From contig NC_133223.1 of NCBI RefSeq assembly GCF_040436345.1, positions 17,399,113 through 17,463,112 on the forward strand: a stretch of DNA of 64,000 bases, written 5' to 3'. This DNA comes from Pagrus major (lineage: Eukaryota > Chordata > Actinopteri > Spariformes > Sparidae). Below are positions 15,301 to 29,246 of this stretch, one piece after another (the stretch's first letter is position 1; each line of letters begins with the position of its first letter). The position numbers were made by a program, and so were the translations under genes. The notes under the pieces were generated by a model. That model ran no database searches. It was not told the DNA's origin and saw only the letters and a list, made by a program, of their open reading frames with translations.

Positions 15301-15689
15301 TTACATCAGGTAATACCTAATAAACCTGCCTGTGTATGATTTTTGCTTTCTGCTGTTTGAACAGCATGTTGCAATAGCATGCTAATTAAATCAACAAAAA
15401 TAATGATGTATGATGATGAATGCTGAAAATATGTCATGCATTTTCATCCTGACGATAAGATGCCAATGATAAATGTAATATTAAGTAAGAAAGTAAAAAT
15501 CAAATCTGTTGTTATATTATCATTGCTAAAAAAGAAGAAAAAAAAGATCTCAGCACAGCGTTTACAGTTGTGTCTCATTCTGTCTCTAGAATGAGGTCTA
15601 CTTACATTTAAGTTCACAATTCTCGTGAATTTCCATTAAAAAATATAATATGTAACATTTACACAAAAACAAGTTAAAAATTGACTGGA
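3353..15689. other. Gene desert with motif-dense blocks
   Basis: No supported coding sequence. Noted items are a tandem octamer (ATGCAAATGCAAAT, 4387-4400) and a TCF-like/TAAT block at about 5100-5280. At 8515-8620 a block combines TGACAG/CTGTCA with TAATTA. At 10130-10240 a block has GGGATTA and several TAAT words. A GT run is at 10899-10926. The enhancer readings are inference. Confidence 0.4.
13430..13590 (+). repeat. TTAGG-rich degenerate repeat fragment
   Basis: Words such as GATAGGTTTAGGAACAAAAAC and TGGTTAAGTTTAGGAAAAG recur. Inverted related words (TTGCCTAAACCTAAC) are at about 3560 and 22970. It looks like a dispersed fish repeat. Confidence 0.4.
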
Positions 15690-16070
15690 CATTTGTTATA
15701 TATTTTGTTGAGTTGTGTACTTCTTGTTGCATCCAACAATGTTCAAACACAGAGAAATGCATAATTTTATTCAAGGTAACGGTGCGTTTAGAGTGTGTCA
15801 GAGGGTGAGGAAGGAAGTTGGTGAACGTGACTAAATGTAGCGTGAATTACAATTTCATACATTACCTCATCCGTGAGCCACGTTGACAGACTTTCATCAG
15901 CAACGGTGGTTGTTTATCAGTGAAGGCAACAACTCCCATGATCCCACGTTACTTCACGACATCATCAAAGTACTTTTTTTGTTTATATTGTTTTGATTGA
16001 GACGGGTACAATTCCTGATTAAAAATGAAAAAACAGCTTGCATTAAAGCTAACTTTCAAAGGTGGTGCTT
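15690..16070 (+). repeat. Dispersed repeat, copy 1
   Basis: Shares ordered blocks with 20480-20860: GAGTTGTGTA, CCAACAATGTTCAAA, ACAACTCC.ATGATCCCAC, TACTTCAC and ATTGTTTTGA.TGAGA. The copies are diverged and the type is unknown. The two lie 4.8 kb apart in the same orientation. Confidence 0.65.
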
Positions 16071-19000
16071 AACCTGAGTGTTTCTGCACATGTATCAGAA
16101 TCCTACAACAATATAACATGTTAGCGTATTAAGTGGTAGCCAGGTCTCAATATCTAACCTAGCTAACTCACTACTCACGTAAACTACCATAAAACATGCT
16201 AGTCTTACTTTGAGGACAAATAACACAATAACAATAAAGACTTGAATCTTGAATCTCTTGCACTAACAGTAACGTGTCTTTCCTAACAGTTTTTTAAAAG
16301 GCACTAGTTACCAGCAGTAATGACAGGTGTTACGAGATCAACCAGGAGAAACCTCGGAGGTTTGGAGTCATTGAAAGAAAAGAAGGAAGACTTACAACTA
16401 AGAACATTAATGGTGACTACATTGGATATTTGTCTAATGAGGTTGTGCTTGGTGTACAAACTGACACCTCTGTCTCTTCTGTCAAAGATTTCCCATTTAC
16501 GCAAATAGTAAGACACCAAAGCCATGCATTCAGAGAAGTAGTTGCAGTATGTCAGTAATATACGCAAAATGTTTTCTTTTAATTTTTCTTGCTGAATGTT
16601 AGATAAGAAGATCGATACCACTCTCATCTCTGTCTCGTACCCTCTAAGCCGGTAAGTGTCTTAGCACAAAGACTGGAAACCGCTAACTTGGCCCTATTGT
16701 AAGGTAACAGCAAGTTATATCTTGTTTGTTTATCTGAATAAAACGTATTTATTAATAAGCTGTAAGGGTATTGGTAAGTGGGAGTGCCTACTGCCTACCA
16801 TTCTACTACTAGTATTAATCATAATTAATTAGTATTAATTAAACATTTAAATGTAACATTGGTGCAAATAATGTCCCAAAAGATGTCAGTACAGCTGCAC
16901 TAGAAACAGTGTTGTTAAATGCAACTATCAGAAAAATAAACCCCTGGAAACCCCCCTTTTTTGTCAATATGCTTTATGACCATGTAGAACAACAGCAAAT
17001 CACCTCAAGAGCAAAAACAAAACTTTATTTTCATTCAGAACTGACTATGATTGAATGGCCGATAATCCTGTTTGACTATGTTTGAGTCTATTCCTGAAAA
17101 AAAGTGGCTTCGGTTTGAAATATAAACGTAAGGCATGGCTTTCTTTTACATCATACTTTTATCCCTGTATCCACTGTGTACCATTGTATGTAAATTTTTT
17201 GAATATATTTTTTTTACGGACTGCGCAGTAAAATCTTGATCCAAGAAGACAAGCTATCACAAAATTCCCAGCTCTTTCTTAGTCTTGAGACCCGATTGAA
17301 TCTTTGGAGACAGATACAGTGCTCAGACGAATATCAGATTGACAGATTGATACATGAGGATGCTCGACGTGTTGATAGTAGCAATCTGTATGAAACACAG
17401 GCCAGAGCAGCGCAGAGAAATTATTTTTTTGATGCATGGGTCCTTCTGTTGAGCCTAGTTCATGGAAAGTTCAGTTGAGCAGCAGGCTCTGCGGTGATCC
17501 TTTTGAATGGATTCACTCTCCGCTATCTCTCTGGCAGGCCGAGGGTAATGGATGAGGTGCAAGGTTCTAACAAAAAGCACATCTGCATCCACACGATAAA
17601 GTGTTTCACAAAGGAGAGGCAGGTTTCTTTGAAGGAGGACCCTCTTGGAGTTTCCCACACATGGTCCTCATAACCAGTCGAAGTCCAGAAGAAACCAAAA
17701 TGTTCCTCTGATAAGGTAGACTGTTGAAAATAAAGGCAACCACAACGTTAAAAAAAAATTTGTTTATCTTGGTGTTAAAACCTGATATAAAATCTCACAC
17801 TTCTCCCAAACCTGTCTCCTAGAAATTGTTTTTCATATACAAAATCATTTTTCTTTTTTTGGGCTTATGTTCGCAAGAAATGTGTAGTTTTTTGAGTGAA
17901 TGACACCCTCAGTCATGGGTGGGATGGTGGGCTGCCTGACCACAGGGGCTGCCGCTTGAGTCTTAGGTTAAGGAAACAAAAGCACTGAAATGTTATCATG
18001 TCATGTTATGTCTGGAAACAGCAACTGTGGCACAGCCCCTTAGAATTACGATGAACAACGATCACCACCAGTATGTTCTCTCCTGCTTGTCCGAAACTCA
18101 TAAAATGCAGACGGTATTAAATGACACGGGAAAGGCTTTAAAATGCATGACACGACACGCATGACATGACATGACATGACATGACATGACATGCCATCCA
18201 GTGAGATTGCATTGTATTTAATAACAATTCCTCATTGTGTTAAAGCTTGTGTTGGTAAGACAGTTCATTTTTGAGTCTCAATTCCAACTCATCAAATACC
18301 AATGCTTTCGGAAGGTGGACGACCTGACCTACAATCCCCACACATCAGTATTACTATCTTGCCAACAGGAGCTTTAATAGAAAACTTCATCCAGGTAGCA
18401 TTTTGTTTCCTTTACAACGTCTATGCTGTTGCAAATTGGTTGTATATAATCATTATTTCTATGGGAGACAGGATTACTACTGCAACCACAGACACATTCA
18501 TTCATTTTCACAACTGACTACAGCACCATATGACACAATGATGATATCCGACCAAAACTATTCTAATAATGGCGTGGCCACTGTTATAAACTGTTCTGAA
18601 ATGTGTTTCCTCTTTGCCTTTGGTCCATTATTGAGCACATGTCATTGTTCAGGGTAGACAGTATTGTGTAATTGACTGGCTGGCCCTGAGGCAACTGGAG
18701 ATGTTAGGCATCTCTGTGGTCACACCTCAGTGCCTCACAGTTGGCAAGGCTGGGCTTGCAACAAATCACACTCCACTGACAGCCGCGCTCGTCTTTCGCT
18801 GCTCGCATCCTGTGGAACTGCAGCAACAGCAACAAAAAGGCCTGGAAGCCAAGGACAGCAAATTTAAATATTACTCAGCATCAAAAATCTAGCCCAAGTC
18901 TATCTGCAAATAAGGACCAACGAGTTCCGATCAGATCAGAGAACTGTGAGCACATGGTGGAGGCATTTACCCCGCTTGTAACCTTAGAAATGGCTTGGAA

Positions 19001-20479
19001 ACCTCTGCTCCGGCAAATGGGGAGGTCTGGCGGGGGAAATGTATTGTCTGGGCACTCCGGAGAGAGGGAACAGATGGGGACGTGCTCCTGTTGTTGGGCC
19101 AACAGGACACTTGAACAGACAGATTGCACATTTACATTTACGCCTCGGAACTGGAGACATTACGAGCCGTTGCTTTATATCGAGTAACATTGATCGTTTC
19201 ATCCAACATAAAGCAGGCGCAGCAGATATACACAGCTGTCAGTGCATGAATGTACAGGTTTACAAATTCAATGCAGACGTTAAATAAAAAGTATCTATAT
19301 GTAATCAGTTGTTCTATCCGGAGGCTGGTAGGAAACAAGCAGAAACAATTGCCAGCGTTGTTCCTGGGGACACAAATGTATTCAGATTATGCCTGGTGGT
19401 CAGAGTGCATCCCAAAATCCTCTAGTTTGATTTTATCCCATCTATCATTATTCTCTTTGGCAAACACAATGCCATTTATTCCCAGAAGAATTATAGGGCA
19501 GCACTGCAGAAGACAAACAATTTACTGGCACTTTGCCTCACTGAACAGCACTGTCAGCCTGCCAGGAGCCATCCATTTTAAACAATACATGTTTTGCTGC
19601 TGCACATTTCTTGGACACAATAACTCACAGCATCCATGGAAGCATTCAGGTTAAGCCAGCTACTTTTAATAATAGAAGCGATTTAGACACTGGGAATCCG
19701 TGCTCTCATTACACAGATTCCATTTTATGCTTAATGAAGTTAGATAAACAAACGTAGATCTGATGAGCAGACAGGATGTGCTGGAAATATACCATCACCT
19801 CTATTCGATATGGTGCTCTAAACTAGCTCACCTTTAAAGAGGGAGAGCAGATAAGATCCTTCTTGGCAGGCTCCTCTGCATTAACTCCCTCTCCTACCGG
19901 AGTGTAAATTAAGAGGGGAGCCAATGCAGTGTGCCGAGGCAGGAATGTGGGCCTGAGGCAGAGTGGAGCAGAGCAGCGGGATGCTCCACGGGAGCTGGAG
20001 GCCACATTATGCTGCAGCAGGGCCGGGGAGCTCGGTGTCTGACAGCACCGCGCCCTCAGTGGACACACCAGGACCACTGCCACCGTATTCTCAGGACATT
20101 TACATTATTCAAAGATAAATGCATTGTCAATTTTGTGTCTCCCAACACTAGATATGTGTGCCGCTTCACTCCTCCCACAGCCAAAGGTGGGCTCACCTCC
20201 GCCCGCCGCAAGACACAGTACAAATGAAATCAAATGTCTTTCTCAGTGGTGCAGAATTACTTAACCCTGCACGCTGCCACTGTGCTCTTGGATTTTAGAT
20301 TGTTATGCAGAGGCCTGTAGGTAAGGTGAACAATGGAGGGAAGAAATATGTCTTTGCATTTGGGTAGTTTGAAAATGTGCGATTCACATTGTGGCTGAGA
20401 TTTAACACAGAATGAGGATTGTAGCAACAATAATACATTAACATTTCTGCAATAGAACGTCTAAAACCAATTAGACCTT
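16071..20479. other. Gene desert
   Basis: No coding gene recognised. Only the ATGAC microsatellite and low-complexity A/T stretches stand out. The block at about 19640-19760, with several TAAT words, may be non-coding regulatory sequence. Confidence 0.4.
18161..18193 (+). repeat. (ATGAC)n pentanucleotide microsatellite
   Basis: About six consecutive ATGAC units in the desert region; no coding context. Confidence 0.85.
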
Positions 20480-20860
20480 TGATATATATTAGGTTTTGAG
20501 TTGTGTAGTTACCAGATATTTCCAACAATGTTCAAAGGTACATTTGGTCGCCTGTCTCTGTGACTTCTGGGTAAATACCAGATGATGCATCAGAGAAAGG
20601 AAGTCAATGACCATGACACAACAAAATGTGAACAAAACTTGAATAATTACCTTGTCTATGAACATTTCTCCAGGAGAAGTCCAGTAGATTTTCACCGGTA
20701 ATGGTATTTCTTTTAACAATAAAGACAACAACTCCTATGATCCCACAGTACTTCACAACGTCATAAAACTACGTCTTTTGTATTCATTGTTTTGACTGAG
20801 AGACCCCTAGCAGTTAATCAGATTACCAAAAGCTTTGTCTGTTAAAGCTTGTCATTGTTT
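20480..20860 (+). repeat. Dispersed repeat, copy 2
   Basis: Second copy of the family at 15690-16070, in the same orientation, sharing CCAACAATGTTCAAA and ACTCCTATGATCCCAC. No coding content. Confidence 0.65.
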
Positions 20861-21068
20861 TATGTTACTTCGGGTCCGTTTTGAGGTTAGCAATCCATCC
20901 CTCCTCTCTACATTACTACACTTGCACAACGCCTTTCCTTTTTTCGAGGCAGCTGTCTTAGCCTCATTGTTTGGCCTTTTTGGTAATATAAGCGCTCACC
21001 GGGAACACTGATATTAGTAGCTCTCCCTGTTCCACCATTGCCAGTAAACAGGAGGGTCCTACTCTCTA

Positions 21069-22070
21069 TAGCCCCATTCACACTGCCCTTTCAGTGTGGG
21101 AATCATGCGGCGATTCTCCACATCGGCATCTGTGTGAAAGTTTCAGATGCGGAGAGGGTGGGCAGTTTTGCTGTGGCTCTGATGCTCCTCCGGAGGTAGT
21201 ATCAGAGCCGCAGCAGAGGCGAGACGGCGTCTGTGTGATTGGAAAAGTAGATCAGGGGTGTGTCGGTCTGATGGTGTTCACAGTCTGACAACTAAACAGA
21301 TCCTTCACTCATCAAATAAAAGAGAAATGCCCCACACTTCAACCCACAAAGCAACGTTACAGGACCAAACAACAGTAATGTGGTAACTGGTCGTGTCTTT
21401 GGCAACTTATATGAGGAAAAAAATACCACATCCATACATGGAAAAGCCTCTGTCGTCCTGTCTGTCCTACTGACTCTTTGTTGCATTTCTGCCCAAAAAA
21501 CAGCGTCTGTCCCGGCAGAGAGCCAGGTGGTTCCCGCAGTGGACTGGCAGTGAATATGAACTAACCATGTGTTTACCTCCTTCCACTATTGTGTTGTTGT
21601 AGTTACTGTCTCTGGCAACTTGTATTGAAAAAATCACTGTGATGGTCAACCCTCCCGACCGAGACTTCAGTGAACATTCCCCCAGAAAACAGCATCCATC
21701 CCTGGATGAGAGAGTCAGACAGCGTCTGCTGTTTACTGATGGTGATTATGTAATTATGTAATTTAGGGCAAAAAACTTCTCTTTGACACTTTCCACAATG
21801 CATGGTGGGTCAGGATCTCAATCACAACACATAATAACTGCATCCATATGATTATAAATAGTCAGCCAATACATGTTTAGATTAACAGGAGGACATTAGG
21901 GAAAAAAACATGGATCTCAACATCATGATGTGTACCATCAAGCCTCTTTCGGATCCACAGCACCGGCGTGCTGTATGAATCGACACACTGGTGCGGCTTT
22001 ACGCTGGGGCTGCTTCATTCAGTGTGAACGAACAAAGGTGGAGAAAGAGTCTTTGTGTGAAAAGGGCTAA
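21069..22070. mobile_element. Possible 1-kb non-autonomous DNA element
   Basis: The left end (TATAGCCCCATTCACAC) and the right end (GTGTGAAAAGGGCTAA) form an imperfect inverted repeat with TA at the outer edges. The interior has partly repeated blocks but no transposase frame. Boundaries are approximate. Confidence 0.4.
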
Positions 22071-25000
22071 TGTGTTCATGAGCAGACAGGACCGCCTCTT
22101 GATGACGTTCTCTGTACTGATTGGATAAAATGGACAGGGATACCAGAAAAGCAGGTTGAGAAAATACATGGGTTACTGATCAAACACTATAACAATGATT
22201 ACTGTTGGAATATAGAGCTATTAAACATTCATTTTAAGATAAACTAATGCTTACAGCAGCTTTAAGTCACATCAGCTTTGGTAAATAGGAGTCATGACAA
22301 GGTTCACTTCATAAATAATACAATATAAATTGAAATATTGTGGCTAAATAGTAAAGTACCAATTCTTACCAAGATATATACATTAAAGAAATATTCTCTT
22401 TCTTATCTGTACTGAACTGTCTATTACTTGAAATGTGAAACTCAGGGAAGACTTGTTTTGTAAAGACTGAATTGTTTCAGGGAAAGTAAAATATTTGTAG
22501 CAAGTTGTACATTTATGTTAAAGCTGTCAAACTTGATCTAGATGTCAGAAAGTAAATGATAAAATGCAGTACAACTTTACATTTTAAGATTGTGATAAAT
22601 ACAGCATCACACTATGTAGGGTGCTGTAATACACAGAATATTTATAATGTGTAAGTGACCCAAAACATAGTCCTTCCCATTTAGTTCTGCGGAAAACAGA
22701 TGCATCCGAATACCACACGTAAAAGATGTCAGTCGACATGGTATAAAGAGCTAGAAAGTTCAAGCAGGGTGATGGTTGGGGTTGATGTAAGGGTCAAACA
22801 AACACAGGACTTTAACGCAGGAAGCCAGAGTTTGTGCCAGATGTAAAACCAAAAGTCAATGTTGAACTGTTTTAACTTGTACCTGTAAGTAAACAGATGT
22901 AACATATGCAACCTGCATAATTTGTAATATCATATCTTCTTGAACTTAACCACATAGTTTTGTTGCCTAAACCTAACCCAACAGTGACCTTTGTTTATTT
23001 TTGTTACCACTTTAAATACTACTTTTTGTTTTTCTCTTAGTCATCTATTTCAACTTGTTAAACATGCAAACATTAAAACAATTGTTTTTCTTATCACATC
23101 AAATCTATTTTCAATTATATTTAGATTTTATTATTTAGATTTTTTGTGAAGATTGTAGTTACTGCACTTTGCTGTTGCACTACCTATATATCTTTTTCAG
23201 GTAATACAACGACAGAGTGAGGAATTTGCATTTTTAGTGTCATGGGTCAAATTACTGGTTATGATTTTTAAGACATGAAAATTACTTGAAGAATACGTAT
23301 TTATAAAGAAGATAATTCCTGTTCTACCTGTAATACATTTGGCTGGATAGTCAAAAAACTTAAACTCCATTTTTCTCAGTTTCCTGGTTAGCATAGCTGC
23401 GGTTAGTCTTTGTACGGCCATGTGGATGACGATAAAGGCCACCTGACTATAGATATACTTTCCACATATGTTAACCGTAAAGATTGGCGTATGCAGTGCA
23501 TGCAATTTGAAAATCTGTGTGTCATAAACTTCCATTATTGTCCAGAACTATTAACGAAACACATCAGTGAGCCACACCGTTACACTGCATGATAGGTTTC
23601 TTCATGGCCATGAACATGAACTCTGTAGTTTATTTTAAGTTAATCACATACACCTTCTGCTGCTATGAATACTTGCTAGAGAATGTGTATTAATCCGCCC
23701 CTGAAAATAGTCCTTAACAAGTTTGCTGTTTACTCCTGTTTGAATAACATTATAAACGTTATAAACCACAGTGGCCAGGTGTTTGAGGAAATTGTCTAGT
23801 CTTTTATAAAAAATGAAATTTTGTATTTGTCATAGGTATAAAGATTTACATCTTCAGTTGGAAGAAATGCAGTGGGGGGCTGAGTGCCCAAGCTTTGAGA
23901 GAGGGACTAACTCATTGTAGATTTGGTCTTTTCAGGGGATTTGTCAAGAAGTAGAAAAATAGCCTTATCCTATAAATGTGCATTTCTATTGATTTTAATG
24001 CCACACACTCCAAGTCAATCTTTATATTTCAGATATTGTTTCTCTACAGTAAATTTTCCATCACTGTGTGTCAGACTGATAGAGATCTACCTCACATTCT
24101 CAGCAGACCTCCGACGAAGCAGGATCCAGTTTCCACGCTGCCGTCGGCTGTGAAGGGAAAAGTTACGCGGGGCAGACTGAGGGATCAATGTTGAAACTTC
24201 CTTCCATGGATGAATTGTTAACTTTAATACTGAAACTTATGAATATAGTTATTCATTCAACAATCCATCTCTCATATCTAAAAGTCACAGACTATTTTAC
24301 TGAAATAATGTGTCTGGGATTACAAATGAAAACCACACAGGATCATTCTTTATCCAGCAGACAGATTAAATTCCAAACCCTGTTACTGTAATAGGCACAC
24401 TTGTAGCTTGCCATGAATTAGAGCTCTAATTATATTAGGTACTATTTTAAACAAAATAACACATTTCTTATGATCCATAGGTGTAATTTATAGCAAAGCC
24501 AGGTTCATTTTCCTGGGCAATCAATTTCGTGGCGTAGCAGAAGACTAATATAATTATGTAAAGCGCTGAGAGCTGAGTATCGCAGTCAGCACAGAAGGGC
24601 TTTTCGAAGATAAATGAAGATGCAATTTATTCACTCATAATTTCATACAGAAAATGCCGTGAAAGAAATCCATATGAGCATCAGAAAAGGGTAGAGGCAC
24701 TAATACTTTTTGATATAGTCTACCAGAGCATTGTAGTCAAGGCTTGGGTAATGTATGAGTTACTTCAGGTTTCCTCACATCAGTGAGCTATCTTTCACAT
24801 GAGGAAGGAGGAGAAGAGCCTTTTGGCCAAACCCTCTAAATCATACCCGCAGGAGGGAGTCATTTATTATAGTTACAATTATATCAATATCACTAACACA
24901 TAAGAGCTGCCATAAATCCACGCACATCAGTTTCTGCGACAACATGCATGATCAATGTAGGGGGGTTCTTCAGCTGCTGTTACTCTGAGCAGTTTGGTTG

Positions 25001-25484
25001 CAGTTTTGTCACAGTTTTATGAATCAGCAAGCCTCCACACACATCAGAGAAAGTGTGTGTTAAAGGTTAAGATCTGTAATTTAAGTCTTTATTCATTTGT
25101 CATCTTTCTTCACGGCTCCTCTGTATATCTGCATGATCTTCATGGAAACACTAACCCATAACCCTGCTGTTGTGGCATACTGTGTGCGCAAAACAAAGGA
25201 CCACCTACACGTCACTGGAAGTCCATTTTAGTCAGCTGCAGGGGCCAGTTGGAGGAGAGGAGGAGCTGAAGAAGGGGCTTGAAATGTAAATGGGGAGAAA
25301 ACCTACATCAGTCGGTTGTTCCTCAGTTGTTTGCGTCCAGCACTGCAGTCTTATTTCAGGCTCTCCACCTTAAACAGTTTACATCAACCGCTAAATAACA
25401 GTATTTTATTGTAATAAATAAAGCAGTGTATACTTTTGTTTTTACAGAAGCACTGTCATTCAAATTACACCCAGGCTCGGGGAG
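22071..25484. other. Gene desert with a TAAT-rich block
   Basis: No gene seen. The stretch 24400-24660 is dense in homeodomain-type words (TCTAATTAT, ATAATTATG, TCATAATTT) next to CTGGGCAATCAATTT, and is the best enhancer candidate here. Confidence 0.35.
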
Positions 25485-25805
25485 TAATGGAATACATGTA
25501 ACGTGATTATGTATTTAGGATACAAAAAAAGATAACTTTATTCCATTATACAGAAAAAAAAATGTAATTGGATTACAGATACATATACTAAAAAGGGGAT
25601 TACTGACAGGATTACAATTTTAAAATAAGGCATGATATACTAGTAAAATGTGATATACTTATTGATATTTCTTTTAACTTCTTTTAACTTTGCATGTTGA
25701 TATTGAGGTAATCCAAAAGTAATGGAAAGTGATCAAGTAACTTAAATTACTTTAATATTGTGATACTTGGATTAGGTTACTGACTACATTTTTAACAGGT
25801 AACTA
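25485..25805 (+). repeat. Fish-type dispersed repeat with alternating ATTAC/GTAAT motifs
   Basis: Contains GTAATGGAATACATGTAACG, ATTGGATTACAGATAC and AAGTAACTTAAATTAC, a pattern of repeated GTAA/TTAC words familiar from teleost interspersed repeats. Ends not resolved. Confidence 0.35.
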
Positions 25806-26045
25806 GTAGCTGTTTGTGAATGCATGTTTTAATTAACCCTCCCAAGCCTGAACCACATGTCCATGACAGTGTAAGACTTCATTATACGGTATGCCAGTAA
25901 ACGGTATAATACTGTACATAAGCATAGTAAAACATTACACAGTAATAGTGTACTTCATTATACAATATGCCAAAAACTACTGTAGTTAGTTTTACTGTAT
26001 TTTACCGTGATATGAAATACAGCAACTACTCAATAACTGTAGCCA

Positions 26046-26361
26046 TTAAAGGTGCAATATGTAAGAATTGACCACCTGTCAAATTCAAAACAAAAAGGGG
26101 CAGCATATCGCTAGAGTAACTGCTAACTGTTGCTAACTAGCTGCTGTTAGCTTATCAGCTCACTTAGCTGTGCATCTAGCTGTCCAGACAGAGATTTCAG
26201 AAAGCCGGGGGAGTGTTGGCGTATACACCACTAGCACACGAGCTGGTTAGCATGCTAACTTCAGTATATATCTTTGCAACACAATACATAGACGTCATAG
26301 ATCAGAACTGTTGTTCACATTCTGTTGATCATTTTAATTTGTTGTCATATTGCGCCTTTAA
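26046..26361. mobile_element. MITE-like element with TTAAAGG-type ends
   Basis: Begins TTAAAGGTGCAATATG and ends with the inverse (CATATTGCGCCTTTAA), about 316 bp, with no coding capacity. The interior is rich in GCTAAC/TTAGC strings often seen in fish repeats. The ends resemble, but are not the same as, those of the family at 28.9, 33.7 and 44.8 kb. Confidence 0.65.
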
Positions 26362-28947
26362 ATTACTGTTATTTTGATAAACATTGTTTAAGATTAAACT
26401 GTTTATTTGGTCATTAAATGATGATTTTACTTTGGTCAGTGTGTATGTGGACATTTATTTCCCATGCAATATCCCCTCTCTAATAATATACCAGGAACAA
26501 GACAGATGGAGACCTCTGCAACCTATAAAACAAGTAATGATTACTCACATGGCTGTGATGTAACCCTGCAGTGGTTGTTTAGTCTGTTTCCTCTCAGAAG
26601 GAACAGGCTTTATGAGTTGCCAAACAACACAGATGCCCCCTCCACTCCAGCAGAGCTTCTGCCTCCTCTGCTCATACACCTCCACACTGTGTGGGGAATC
26701 CTTAATGACAGCCGAGGCCAGAGAACAGGAAGGACTTGTGACAATGGCGTCCTCTAACATTCACATCCTCTGTCAGTATTTACAGATGGTCAGGGTGTGT
26801 GAGACAGATCAGTTTTCCAGACTGCTTGTGGTGTCTGATAGCACAGAATTACTGAACATCGACACAAATGAGGCTCTGTGTGAAGACAGAAATGAAATGC
26901 TGACTGTCAGTTTAATGTACTGGAACAGAAATTAGGATATAAAACCACCTGCCCTCTAGGTAATATCTGCACTGTGCAGGTGAGAGTATGAATAGTTTAT
27001 ATGAGAAAACTGATGAGTAAATGAGCATCAGATGGGGGGAAAAAAACACAATTTTGAGGCAAATTGATTCCTTTATTTGACAAAATATGACTCTTTCATA
27101 TATTAATACATTCTCTTTTTATCAATATACATAAAAATTCAACGACGTAATTTTATTTAGCAACTATTACATCACATAATGGCATAATAACAGCAGGCAG
27201 TACATTTATAATAGCATCGTGTTATCTCTGGAAACATCTATACATGGAATTAAACACACAATTAGTATCAAACTTCATATTTAAATGGTTTTGTTGTTCA
27301 GACAGAAAGAGACATAAAAGTATGTAAATAAACAAGTAAAAATCAATCTAATCTAGAACCTTTACCTTGATTTAAAGGACATTTCCATCAGCATACACAT
27401 TAGGCTAAGTTAAAGCATATTACTCTGAAACTGTATCCTGCAATATGAGACATAAGCCATTTGTTGTGCATTAGCTGCTCTGATTTGATTTAACTTTTGC
27501 AAACATTAGAGTCACAAATCAACAACAATAATAGAGCATGCACTTTACAGGAAGAAAAGAAACAACAGCTATTGCTCGATTAGAGGAAATGAATGAGTCG
27601 AGGGCTGCTGTGATACAAACCAAAGCAGACCTCCAGGCCCCCCTTTTATTTCACGTCTCCTGCTCCTCGCCACATCAAACTGCGGCTTTATGTCAGGTTC
27701 TGCTGAGCTGAAAATCCTCTCTGGTTGTGAAATTCAGTCTTGATCCGATCATAATCCACAGTGTCTTCATTCGGTGCCAATGAAAGCCCTGATGCGACGC
27801 GTTTCATACAAATACAAAAAAAAAAAATCAAAGAGACATTTTCTCACTCGTCTTAATTTCTTCTGCAACGTTTTCACAACTCGTGCTCTCCTCCTCTTGT
27901 CTCTCGAGCCAGCGCGTGTAAAAAAAATAAAAAATAAATAACAGCCCTCTTGGGATGGAGATGAATGCTGCTCACTTGCACACAGAGGAATCATCGCGAT
28001 ATGTTCTGCCAGAGCCGACGCAACTTTCTCAGAGGCTGATTAAAGGATTGTGTTGTGCAGTGGAAAGAGATATTTCTGTGGTCATAAATAAATCTAAGAC
28101 GCTTCTCTGACTCTCCCTCTTTTTTTTCTCTACTTCACTTTGAATGAAAGGGTGGCTCTCTCCCGGTGGTCCAACATCTACAGGCTCTCTGTCCATCACC
28201 TCAACAACAGAAGAAGAAACAAACAAACAAAAAAATAACCAAATGTTTTAATTGAATAAACCGGTCTTCTTCTGCTCTTCTGTTGTTGGGATGTCCTGAG
28301 AAGAGATGGCTGTTAGCACCTCTTGTTCTCATTAATAGTTAGCCTACAGTAGGGCTACAGCTACTTCCCCATATGTAAATATTAGCCTCCACTGAGCAGG
28401 CGTGGTCTGCTCTGCCTTTTATCCAATCAGGAGGACAAAATGAGCTCCCAGCTGCACTGACTGCTCCAACAAAGCTCCTCTAGGTTTACACATTCATGGG
28501 TAACATTTATTTGTTATTTATGCAGTTTAATGGATGATCTAAAGTCCAAATCCTAATTGAAGAAGAACATAAAACAAGTGCATATAGTCATTTTTTGTTT
28601 TGTCCATGGCAGCTCATTAACAGCAAAAGACTTAAGTAAAGTGAGTGGTGTCATATAGTTTTCTAACCAGAATTTATTTGTTTTGCAGAGGTGCTCAAAT
28701 TAAAGGAACTGTGCTGCTGCTATTTCCAATTGGGTTGAAACTTCCTGTTTGCATGCAAGATTGTTGAATTTGATCCCAGCTACACCCATGTTCAATTACA
28801 GAGTCAGATGGTGAGGATAAAAATCTGAAACTCCATTCGTTCCATTTGGTGCTACAGCAGTGAGGTTCTGACTTTTATTTATCCCCATTTGATTACATCA
28901 GAATTAAGAGTTTATCACGATGATCAAATGAATGAACTATTTATGTG

Positions 28948-29246
28948 AAAGGTCCACTGTGTAGTTTTATGGCTTAACAAACTGAATAAACAAACTATCT
29001 TTGTTTTGTTGACTGAATAAACAAACTGACCTTAAAGGACAACATACTGTTTTACTTTGTTTATATGTGGCGGACCCTGCCACCTTTCTAGCTTCAAACA
29101 GTGTTCTGGGACCTTATTTTCTTCTGAGAACAGCTTGTTTATTCAGTTATGGAAAAAAAAATGTTTGTATTATTACCTCATATATATTATAAATATTACA
29201 ATTCTGGGTTTGAATTTCTTCTCCAAAAACTACATAGTGCCCCTTT
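28948..29246 (+). mobile_element. MITE family A, copy 1
   Basis: Starts AAAGGTCCACTGTGTAGTTTT and ends CTACATAGTGCCCCTTT, an imperfect inverted pair about 299 bp apart. The interior shares GGCGGACCCTGCCACCTTTCT and GAGAACAGC with copies at 33743 (same orientation) and 44848 (inverted). No open frame of note. Confidence 0.75.
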
